Positions 58,020 to 64,000 of a DNA stretch of 64,000 nucleotides are shown one piece after another. This DNA is from Rhodoluna sp. KAS3 (lineage in GTDB: Bacteria > Actinomycetota > Actinomycetes > Actinomycetales > Microbacteriaceae), in assembly GCF_026000575.1 (NCBI RefSeq), contig NZ_AP026910.1:806001-870000 (forward strand). The letters are read 5' to 3'. The notes under the pieces were generated by a model, which did not search any database, was not told where the DNA came from, and saw nothing but the letters and a program-made list of their open reading frames with translations. Every line of letters starts with the position of its first letter. The stretch's first letter is position 1. Both the position numbers and the translations under genes were made by a program.

Positions 58020-58743
58020 CTGGAAAATTATCCAAGTATTGCCAGTTTTCAAATGGCCAGCTGACCACAAAAGCGCGACCTACGACGAAGTCTTTAGAGA
58101 CAAAACCCTTGCTCGGTAGGTCACCGTGGAAGCGAGAATCCTGGCTGTTATCACGGTTATCACCCATGACCCATACCGAGCCCTCTGGAACAACTACGTC
58201 AAAGTCAATCAGCGAAGGTTCAGAGCCTGGGGCTATGTAGGTTTCATCAATGGCAACCCCATTGACTGTGAGTTTTCCATCAACGTCACAGCAAACCACG
58301 TGGTCACCAGGCAATCCGATGACCCGCTTTACCAAGTGTTGACTGCTATCAGGCGCGGTCAATCCAAAAGCTGACAGGAACCACTCGATGCCCGAAGCAA
58401 CCGGATCTTTTTCAACTTCAATGGGAGAACCAAGCCAGCCACCTGGGTCCTTGAACACGACCACATCTCCGCGCTGAAGCGGAATCAGATCGGGAACTAA
58501 TTCATTCACGATGATTCGGTCATCGATCTGCAGGGTCTCGAGCATTGAGCCCGAAGGAATGAAAAACGAACGAATTAGGAATGTCTTGATTAACAAAGAA
58601 AGCACCAACGCAAACCCAACAATCACGACCAAATCGATCAGGAAGGAGACGAAAACGTTCTTCCGGAACCGCTTCAATTTCGATTGATAGAAGTTGCGTG
58701 GTGCTTTTCTTTGCGGGCTTTCAAACTGCCCGAGGTCTGTCAT
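57991..58743 (-). CDS. lepB: Signal peptidase I
   Basis: Membrane-anchored protease that removes signal peptides. 250 residues. One N-terminal helix (about 32-55) is followed by the catalytic Ser66 in IPSGSMLETL and Lys139 in LVKRVIGLPGDHVV, with the box GDNRDNSQDSRFHG later. The ATG is predicted leaderless from TACGCT, which directly follows the rplS stop. rnhB overlaps its 3' end. Confidence 0.96.
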   Translation of the reverse strand: MTDLGQFESPQRKAPRNFYQSKLKRFRKNVFVSFLIDLVVIVGFALVLSLLIKTFLIRSFFIPSGSMLETLQIDDRIIVNELVPDLIPLQRGDVVVFKDPGGWLGSPIEVEKDPVASGIEWFLSAFGLTAPDSSQHLVKRVIGLPGDHVVCCDVDGKLTVNGVAIDETYIAPGSEPSLIDFDVVVPEGSVWVMGDNRDNSQDSRFHGDLPSKGFVSKDFVVGRAFVVSWPFENWQYLDNFPDVFKDVPNP

Positions 58744-58749
58744 ACGTAG

Positions 58750-58755
58750 AGCGTA
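58750..58755 (-). promoter_or_regulatory. -10 of lepB abutting the rplS stop
   Basis: TACGCT on the minus strand ends 6 bases (CTACGT) before the lepB ATG and starts at the base after the rplS TAA. No Shine-Dalgarno is present. Confidence 0.65.
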
Positions 58756-59106
58756 TTAGATGTTGTCGCGCTTTTCAGCAATCTTTGCCTTCTTACCGCG
58801 AAGGTCGCGCAAGAAGTAAAGCTTCGCACGGCGAACGTCACCGCGGGTTACGACTTCGATCTTCTCAAGTACTGGTGAGTGCACTGGGAAAGTACGCTCT
58901 ACACCAACTTGGAAAGAAACTTTACGAACGGTGAAGGTCTCGCGAACTGACTCGCCTGAGCGGCGGATAACGATGCCCTGGAAAACCTGGACACGGCTGC
59001 GGTTACCTTCGATGATGTTTACGTGAACCTTGACGGTGTCACCAACACGGAAAGCTGGGATGTCTGAACGTAGCGACGCTGCGTCTACTGAATCAAGAAT
59101 GTGCAT
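58756..59106 (-). CDS. rplS: 50S ribosomal protein L19
   Basis: 116 residues, normal length. [24 protein letters not shown] and [19 protein letters not shown], and the C-terminal [17 protein letters not shown], are invariant L19 blocks. It is preceded by a 151-base gap that holds its own promoter and a leader of about 105 bases. Confidence 0.97.
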   Translation of the reverse strand: MHILDSVDAASLRSDIPAFRVGDTVKVHVNIIEGNRSRVQVFQGIVIRRSGESVRETFTVRKVSFQVGVERTFPVHSPVLEKIEVVTRGDVRRAKLYFLRDLRGKKAKIAEKRDNI

Positions 59107-59219
59107 TTTGAATCACTCTCTGTTACTGCACGCAGGTCAACAACGGGTTAGGTTTCGATTTGTTGTCCTTTTAGCCAAACTCCCCTGCGGCAGAGCATCA
59201 TGTGGCAAACAACTTTTCT

Positions 59220-59248
59220 AGTTTAGCCTGAACCCGGCGAACAAGCAA
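59220..59248 (-). promoter_or_regulatory. rplS promoter (-35 and -10)
   Basis: Minus strand: TTGCTT (59248-59243), a 17-base spacer, then TAAACT (59225-59220). Transcription would start near 59212, giving a leader of about 105 bases before rplS. The rest of the 59107-59257 gap has no recognised feature. Confidence 0.55.
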
Positions 59249-59257
59249 AGGTAGGGG

Positions 59258-59944
59258 TTATTTATCCAGCAGGTCTGGCCGCACCCGGCGCGTACGTTCG
59301 ATTTGTTGTTCGCGTCGCCACGCGGCAATTGCCGCGTGATTTCCGCTGGTCAAAACCTCAGGCACGTCAAAACCTCGCCAAGACGCGGGCTTGGTGTAAC
59401 TCGGGTATTCCAAAAGACCGTCAGAGTGAGATTCCTCAATCAGGCTCTCGGCATTTCCAATCACGCCAGGAATCAGGCGGACTATGGCTTCAGTCATTGC
59501 TATCGCAGCAACCTCACCGCCGTTCAACACGTAGTCACCCAAGCTAATCAGTCGAACTTTGGCTTTTGTAGCGGCGTAGTCGACGACACGTTGGTCAATG
59601 CCTTCGTAGCGTCCGCAGGCAAAAACAATCTGCTTTTCCTTAGCAAGCTCATAAGCGGTGGCCTGCTTAAACTGCTCTCCCGCAGGGGAGGTAAAAATTA
59701 CGGTGCAGTCGCCATCGGCCGGAAGAATCGCATCGAGCGCCTCACCCCAAGGCTCGGGCTTCATCAGCATTCCGGCTCCGCCACCGTACGGGCTGTCATC
59801 GACGGTGCGGTGCTTGTCATGGGTATAGTCGCGCAGGTCATGTGCGGTGAATTCAATCAGATTCTTTTCACGGGCCTTACCCAGCAGTGAAAGATCCAGT
59901 GCATTGAAGTAGTCAGGAAAAATCGTGACGGCATCGATGCGCAT
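59258..59944 (-). CDS. trmD: tRNA (guanine-37-N1)-methyltransferase
   Basis: SPOUT-class enzyme that makes m1G37 and prevents +1 frameshifts. 228 residues. [12 protein letters not shown] opens the protein, [17 protein letters not shown] and [12 protein letters not shown] follow, and the knot region [19 protein letters not shown] binds SAM. It starts 2 bases after rimM in the standard rpsP-khpA-rimM-trmD order. Confidence 0.97.
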   Translation of the reverse strand: MRIDAVTIFPDYFNALDLSLLGKAREKNLIEFTAHDLRDYTHDKHRTVDDSPYGGGAGMLMKPEPWGEALDAILPADGDCTVIFTSPAGEQFKQATAYELAKEKQIVFACGRYEGIDQRVVDYAATKAKVRLISLGDYVLNGGEVAAIAMTEAIVRLIPGVIGNAESLIEESHSDGLLEYPSYTKPASWRGFDVPEVLTSGNHAAIAAWRREQQIERTRRVRPDLLDK

Positions 59945-59946
59945 TT

Positions 59947-60489
59947 TTAGGCCTCTGAAAGCTCTTCGAAGAGTCCGCCAGGAGGAGTTACAACCACTTC
60001 ACCGGCTTTTACATCCACGGTCGGCACGAAGGCCTTGATGAAAGGTAGAAGAACCTCACCGGCCTCGGTCTTGATTGCCAGGCAGTCCTGGGCTGGCAGG
60101 TGATCAACACGGATTACCTGACCGATCAGTGCACCATCTCTGATGACCTTAAGGCCAATCAATTGGTGGTCGTACCAGGCATCTGGCTCTTCAGGTAGAA
60201 CCTCTACATCGGCATCAACCAGCAGGATTGCCTTGATCAGAGTCTCAGCAGCGGTGCGGTCTTCGGCCTCATTTAGGAATAGGACCGGTGCTTGGTTGTA
60301 GTAGCGCAACTCTTTTACGGTTACGGTTTTACCGAACCATGGGGAGGAGTCAGGTACCTGAAGTTTCAGCACAGCACCTGGTGCAAAACGCACATCTGGG
60401 CTGTCTGTATATAGTTCGAGTTTGAACGCTCCCTTTAGGCCGTGGGCCTTGACCAAACGGCCAACTCGGAGCGTAGTCTTGCTAGAAAT
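59947..60489 (-). CDS. rimM: Ribosome maturation factor RimM, probable ATT start
   Basis: Helps assemble the 30S head by binding S19. The N-terminal strand-loop [22 protein letters not shown], the middle [11 protein letters not shown] and the C-terminal PRC-barrel ([25 protein letters not shown]) are typical. The first ATG/GTG/TTG in frame is a TTG at 60456, which falls inside the conserved strand and would delete LRVGR. An ATT at 60489 gives [M][16 protein letters not shown], has GTGGA upstream, and overlaps the end of khpA by 8 bases. I place the start there (180 residues). The gene is certain, the start is not. Confidence 0.85.
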   Translation of the reverse strand: MSSKTTLRVGRLVKAHGLKGAFKLELYTDSPDVRFAPGAVLKLQVPDSSPWFGKTVTVKELRYYNQAPVLFLNEAEDRTAAETLIKAILLVDADVEVLPEEPDAWYDHQLIGLKVIRDGALIGQVIRVDHLPAQDCLAIKTEAGEVLLPFIKAFVPTVDVKAGEVVVTPPGGLFEELSEA

Positions 60490-60718
60490 CTGTGTCCACC
60501 ACGTCTACGCGGACTTTTTTACCGTCGGCTAGGGCGTTCACTAGCGTGCGGAGCGCTTTGGCGGTGCGGCCGTTGCGCCCGATCACACGACCCAGATCAT
60601 CTGGGTGCACGTGAACCTCAAGCAAGTCTCCTCGCGAGGTTGATCGTGCAGTCACGGTTGCATCGTCTGGATTGTCAACGATGCCTTTGACTAGGTGTTC
60701 GAGCGCAGCGGCTAGCAC
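60482..60718 (-). CDS. khpA: KH-domain RNA-binding protein KhpA
   Basis: 78-residue single KH domain with the GxxG loop in GRVIGRNGRTAKAL. In Gram-positive bacteria KhpA pairs with KhpB/EloR and affects cell elongation and sRNA use. GTG start (CTA GCC follow), 3 bases after the rpsP stop; rimM appears to overlap its 3' end. Confidence 0.94.
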   Translation of the reverse strand: MLAAALEHLVKGIVDNPDDATVTARSTSRGDLLEVHVHPDDLGRVIGRNGRTAKALRTLVNALADGKKVRVDVVDTDF

Positions 60719-60721
60719 TTA

Positions 60722-61258
60722 TTAAGCCTCTTCGTTTACAGCAGCTTCTTCAGCAGCAGGAGCCTCAACGGCCTCGTCTGCTGCGTCTGCAACTGCATCT
60801 TCGATTGACTGGACTGCTTCTTCAGCTGCGTCAGCAGCCTCTGCGATTACGTCCTCAGCTGCGGCCTCAGCTGCTGGAGCTGCTTCCTCAACTGGTGCAA
60901 CCTTGATCTCAGCCTTTGGGCGAAGAACGGTCTTCTTGGCACCGTCAACGATGAACTCAGCCTTTGGAGCCTTGGTCTGAACGGTGTTCTTTGCTGACTT
61001 GTCGCCCTGTGAAGCCTGTAGGTCACCGGTGAGCTTTAGTAGCACTGCTACCTGCTCAGTTGGCTGTGCGCCAACGCTTAGCCAGTACTGAGCGCGCTCA
61101 GAGTTGACCTCGATAAGTGATGGGTTCTCGGTCGGAATGTAACGACCAATTTCTTCGATGGCACGACCGTCACGCTTGGTGCGTGAGTCTGCTACAACGA
61201 TGCGGTAGTGCGGCGCGCGGATTTTACCCATGCGCTTCAAGCGGATTTTTACAGCCAC
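60722..61258 (-). CDS. rpsP: 30S ribosomal protein S16 with acidic Ala-rich tail
   Basis: The first 80 residues ([33 protein letters not shown]) are standard S16. About 95 further residues form a low-complexity Ala/Glu/Asp tail ([16 protein letters not shown]), roughly doubling the length of E. coli S16. Such tails occur in other actinobacterial S16 and in S2 of this window. GTG start with CAGGAGCA upstream. The 163-base gap to ffh must hold its promoter; I could not fix one. Confidence 0.94.
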   Translation of the reverse strand: MAVKIRLKRMGKIRAPHYRIVVADSRTKRDGRAIEEIGRYIPTENPSLIEVNSERAQYWLSVGAQPTEQVAVLLKLTGDLQASQGDKSAKNTVQTKAPKAEFIVDGAKKTVLRPKAEIKVAPVEEAAPAAEAAAEDVIAEAADAAEEAVQSIEDAVADAADEAVEAPAAEEAAVNEEA

Positions 61259-61390
61259 GATTGCTCCTGATTTTCGTAATGGTGCGAACGTTCAACCGTG
61301 AGCGTGGGGGCACACTCGGTGAAAAAGCTCTAGGGGTTGTCGTAATCGTTTGGTTAGAGGGTCAAACGGCGACAACCGCTCTATTCTGCC

Positions 61391-61417
61391 AGAAATTCGC
61401 CTCTGGCGCTAGTTTCT
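61391..61417 (-). terminator. Weak hairpin after ffh
   Basis: AGAAA (61391-61395) and TTTCT (61413-61417) flank CGCC-TCT-GGCG. There is no proper T run, so it is a weak terminator or processing site for the ffh transcript. Nothing else was recognised in the 61259-61421 gap. Confidence 0.35.
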
Positions 61418-61421
61418 CGGG

Positions 61422-62927
61422 CTAGTTTCCCAATCCAAATGCAGAACCGGCAGAACCCGTTGCATCTGAACCAGGTTTATTGCCCGCCAGACGCGCCGCC
61501 TCCTCAGCCGCGCGCTTGGCTGGGTTTCCAGACTTTGAACCTTTTTTCTTGTCCTTTGCCTTTGACTTCCCGCCACCAAACGAGCCCATGCCCGGCATCT
61601 GCGGCATACCCGGCATCTGCGGCACACCTCCCTTGGCAACCGTCTTCATCATCTTGGCTGCCTGTTCAAACCGGTTGACCAGAGAATTAACATCAGTCAC
61701 GGTCATGCCAGAACCCTTGGCAATACGGGCGCGGCGAGAACCATTCAAGATCTTTGGCTGGCGACGTTCTGCAGGCGTCATCGATCTGATGATTGCCTCG
61801 GTACGGTCAATTTCTCGTTCATCGAAGTTATCAAGTTGCTGACGCATCTGACCTGTACCCGGCATCATTGCCAGCATGCTCTTGAGGGAGCCCATTTTGC
61901 GCAGCTGCTGCATTTGCTCCATGAAGTCTTCAAGTGTGAAAGCATCTTTGGCCAGCTTTTCAGCCATGGCCCGTGCTTCGGCCTCATCAAAGGTTTTCTG
62001 AGTTTGCTCAATCAGGGTAAGAACGTCACCCATGTCCAGAATTCGGCTGGCCATGCGGTCTGGGTAGAACGGCTCGAAGGCATCAATGCCCTCGCCATTC
62101 GACGCAAAAATAATCGGTTTGCCGGTAACTGAGGCAACCGATAGCGCAGCACCACCGCGGGCATCACCGTCAAGCTTGGTCAAAACAACGCCGGTGATTC
62201 CAACGCCCTCGTCAAAAGCCTTGGCAACGTTCACCGCATCCTGGCCCAACATTGAGTCCACGACAAACAGGACTTCATCTGGGTCAACGGCCGCACGGAT
62301 GTCTGATGCCTGCTGCATCAGTTCTTCGTCAACACCCAGGCGACCGGCTGTGTCGACAATCACCACGCTGAACATCTTTTGCTTGGCGTGCTTGATTGAA
62401 TCTTGGGCAACCTTTACCGGATTACCTACTCCGTTGCCTGGCTCGGGTGCAAATACCGGAACATCTACTCGTTCGCCAACAACTTGGAGCTGATTTACGG
62501 CATTCGGGCGCTGAAGGTCGGCTGCAACCAAAATTGGGGTTTGCCCCTGGTCCTTCAACCACTTAGCCAGCTTTCCGGCAAGCGTGGTTTTACCGGCACC
62601 CTGTAGACCAGCCAGCATTATGACAGTCGGTGGGTTCTTAGCAAAAGTGAGCTTCTTTTGCTCGCCACCAAGAATTTGCACCAACTCTTCGTTCACGATT
62701 TGAACTACCTGCTGAGCCGGGTTTAGTGCTTTAGAAACCTCGTCGCCGAGCGCACGCTCGCGAACCGAACCGGTGAAGGCCTTGACTACGTCTAGAGCTA
62801 CGTCAGCCTCGAGCAGTGCGCGGCGAATTTCACGCAGGGTGGCATCGATGTCAGCCGGGCTTAGTTTTCCCTTGCTGCGAAGGTTCTTGAAAGTATCGAT
62901 CAAGCGATCTGAGAGATTTCCGAACAT
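61422..62927 (-). CDS. ffh: Signal recognition particle protein Ffh
   Basis: SRP GTPase that binds signal sequences on the ribosome with SRP RNA. 501 residues: N domain, G domain (GLQGAGKTTLAGKLAKWL, DTAGRLGVDEELM, TKLDGDARGG) and a Met-rich M domain with RIAKGSGMTVTDVN. The C-terminus has a Gly/Pro/Met repeat (MPGMPQMPGM) and a Lys-rich segment (KAKDKKKGSKSG). AGGAAAA precedes the ATG, 11 bases after the ftsY stop. The SRP RNA gene is not in the window. Confidence 0.97.
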   Translation of the reverse strand: MFGNLSDRLIDTFKNLRSKGKLSPADIDATLREIRRALLEADVALDVVKAFTGSVRERALGDEVSKALNPAQQVVQIVNEELVQILGGEQKKLTFAKNPPTVIMLAGLQGAGKTTLAGKLAKWLKDQGQTPILVAADLQRPNAVNQLQVVGERVDVPVFAPEPGNGVGNPVKVAQDSIKHAKQKMFSVVIVDTAGRLGVDEELMQQASDIRAAVDPDEVLFVVDSMLGQDAVNVAKAFDEGVGITGVVLTKLDGDARGGAALSVASVTGKPIIFASNGEGIDAFEPFYPDRMASRILDMGDVLTLIEQTQKTFDEAEARAMAEKLAKDAFTLEDFMEQMQQLRKMGSLKSMLAMMPGTGQMRQQLDNFDEREIDRTEAIIRSMTPAERRQPKILNGSRRARIAKGSGMTVTDVNSLVNRFEQAAKMMKTVAKGGVPQMPGMPQMPGMGSFGGGKSKAKDKKKGSKSGNPAKRAAEEAARLAGNKPGSDATGSAGSAFGLGN

Positions 62928-62938
62928 ACGGGCTTTTC

Positions 62939-64000
62939 CTAACTAACTAGTCCGCGTGCAAATTCGCCGGCATCGAAGAAGGCAAAATCATTAATACCCT
63001 CGCCAACCCCGACCAGTTTCACTGGTATGCCAAGCTCGCGCTGGATTGAGAAGACAATGCCACCTTTGGCGGTGCCATCAAGTTTGGTGAGCACTACGCC
63101 GGTAACTTTGGCTACTTCGGCAAAGGCCTTGGCCTGGGCCAGCCCATTTTGACCGGTGGTTGCGTCGAGGACCAAAAGAACCTCAGAAATTTGAGCCTGC
63201 TTCTCAATCACCCGGCGAATTTTTTCAAGTTCGCCCATGAGGTCGATCTTGTTTTGAAGCCGCCCAGCGGTGTCAATTATGACGATGTCGGCATCGGCCT
63301 TAATCGCTGCCTCGACCGACTCAAATGCCACCGAAGCAGGGTCCTGACCCTCTTGCTTGGGTCTAATCAGCTGAGCGCCGGCTCTCTCAGCCCAAGTGGC
63401 AATCTGATCAACGGCAGCAGCCCTAAAGGTATCTGCCGCACCGATAAATACCGACCACTCGCCTTCGGTCAGCCAGTTTGCCAGCTTGCCGATAGTTGTG
63501 GTTTTACCAACGCCGTTAACACCAACGACTAGAAATACGTACGGAAGTTTTCCATCACTTAGGTTTAGGGCTGCGTCGTCACGCTGCAGCGCCCCCGCAA
63601 TTACACCAGCCAGGATGTCCTTGAGCTCCTGCTCAGACTCTGCCCCTGATGCCTTGGCCTGGCGCTTTACTTCGTCAACAATTTCAATCGCGGCGTCGAG
63701 GCCGAAATCGGCTTGAATCAGTATGTCTTCGAGTTCATCGAGGTTTGCTGGGTCAAATTTGACCCGACTAAAAAGCGATCTAATGCCCTTGCGAGAGCTC
63801 CGTTTTGGAAGCTCTACTGCAACCAGATCGGCTGCAGCCTGAGGCTGTTCGGTAATCTCCGGCTCTTGAACCGGAAAGGCATCGGCATCGGGTTCCGGAA
63901 CGGGAACGGGTTCAGCAACCGGCGCTGTATCAGGAAGGGTAACCGGAGCCGGTTCTGCAACAACTGGCGATTCGGAAGAGTCAGGTGCGTCCAGTGCCTC
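62939..64000 (-). CDS. ftsY: SRP receptor FtsY, 5' end cut by window
   Basis: GTPase receptor that docks SRP-ribosome complexes at the membrane. The frame is open to base 64000, so the N-terminus is outside; 353 residues are visible. They begin with an acidic Pro/Glu/Ala-rich A domain (about 70 residues, APVTLPDTAPVAEPVPVP), then the basic SSRKGIRSLFSRV membrane-targeting helix, the N domain, and the G domain with VVGVNGVGKTTTIGKLA, GAADTFRAAAVDQ, IIDTAGRLQNK and TKLDGTAKGG. An internal GTG at 63331 is not a start. ffh follows 11 bases later. Confidence 0.97.
   Translation of the reverse strand, partial: EALDAPDSSESPVVAEPAPVTLPDTAPVAEPVPVPEPDADAFPVQEPEITEQPQAAADLVAVELPKRSSRKGIRSLFSRVKFDPANLDELEDILIQADFGLDAAIEIVDEVKRQAKASGAESEQELKDILAGVIAGALQRDDAALNLSDGKLPYVFLVVGVNGVGKTTTIGKLANWLTEGEWSVFIGAADTFRAAAVDQIATWAERAGAQLIRPKQEGQDPASVAFESVEAAIKADADIVIIDTAGRLQNKIDLMGELEKIRRVIEKQAQISEVLLVLDATTGQNGLAQAKAFAEVAKVTGVVLTKLDGTAKGGIVFSIQRELGIPVKLVGVGEGINDFAFFDAGEFARGLVS

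Noticed and set aside
61259-61421. SRP RNA or another small RNA between rpsP and ffh
   Set aside because: The conserved SRP tetraloop region was looked for and not found; only a weak hairpin is present.

Overview
The window is ordinary core chromosome of an actinobacterium, most likely a small-genome member of the Microbacteriaceae (freshwater Luna-type lineages such as Rhodoluna or Aquiluna fit best; this is an inference from gene content, dense packing and a base composition near half G+C, not a database match). The evidence is the actinobacterial gene order ffh-rpsP-khpA-rimM-trmD-rplS-lepB-rnhB-DUF2469-yraN-comM-dprA-xerC-M23-rpsB-tsf-pyrH-frr-cdsA, the GlgE route of glucan synthesis, two DivIVA-type proteins, GatCAB, and an AldR-like regulator beside ald. 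There is no insertion sequence, prophage, CRISPR array or replication origin. Genes are separated by a few bases or overlap by 1-4 bases, and no gene-free stretch exceeds 300 bases.

Layout. 1-6950: pepN (5' end outside the window), an MscS channel, truncated haemoglobin, a conserved protein of unknown function, tesB and a class III aminotransferase. 7000-16800: ettA, an SSB paralogue, a redox group (msrA, aldo/keto reductases, thioredoxin, glutathione peroxidase), a collagen-like surface protein with a phage-type C-terminus, and ald with its Lrp-family regulator. 16700-25000: tRNA-Arg, a UbiA-CrtI-DoxX operon, an SDR, argG and an RND transporter. 25000-33700: orn, tRNA-His, gatCAB, ligA, mnmA, cysteine desulfurase. 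33760-40160: glgX-glgE-glgB. 40190-48050: a YbbN-like protein, a large membrane protein with an internal lipobox, a coiled-coil DivIVA-like protein, an AI-2E family permease, a transglycosylase/zinc-ribbon/hydrolase operon, a secreted HNH-type nuclease and a second DivIVA-domain protein. 48060-64000: the translation, lipid, secretion and DNA-uptake housekeeping block on the minus strand, ending inside ftsY.

How the genes work together. The minus-strand block from cdsA to ftsY serves translation (rpsB, tsf, frr, rpsP, rplS, rimM, trmD), membrane targeting and processing (ffh, ftsY, lepB) and DNA processing (rnhB, yraN, comM, dprA, xerC). The glg cluster makes and trims branched alpha-glucan from maltose-1-phosphate. 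gatCAB, mnmA and the cysteine desulfurase all serve tRNA charging or modification.

The most informative signal is not a gene. At least nine start codons, ATG or GTG, lie exactly 6 bases downstream of a TANNNT -10 hexamer with no Shine-Dalgarno sequence, and three more lie 7-8 bases downstream. This points to widespread leaderless transcription, including a perfectly symmetric palindrome (AGCCTAGGCT) that appears to drive msrA and an aldo/keto reductase in opposite directions. Two genes (the DoxX-like gene and rimM) have conserved N-termini that extend upstream of any ATG, GTG or TTG and appear to start at ATT. I found no clearly new multi-gene system; the most unusual genes are the collagen-like/phage-domain protein, the UbiA-CrtI-DoxX operon and the internal-lipobox membrane protein.
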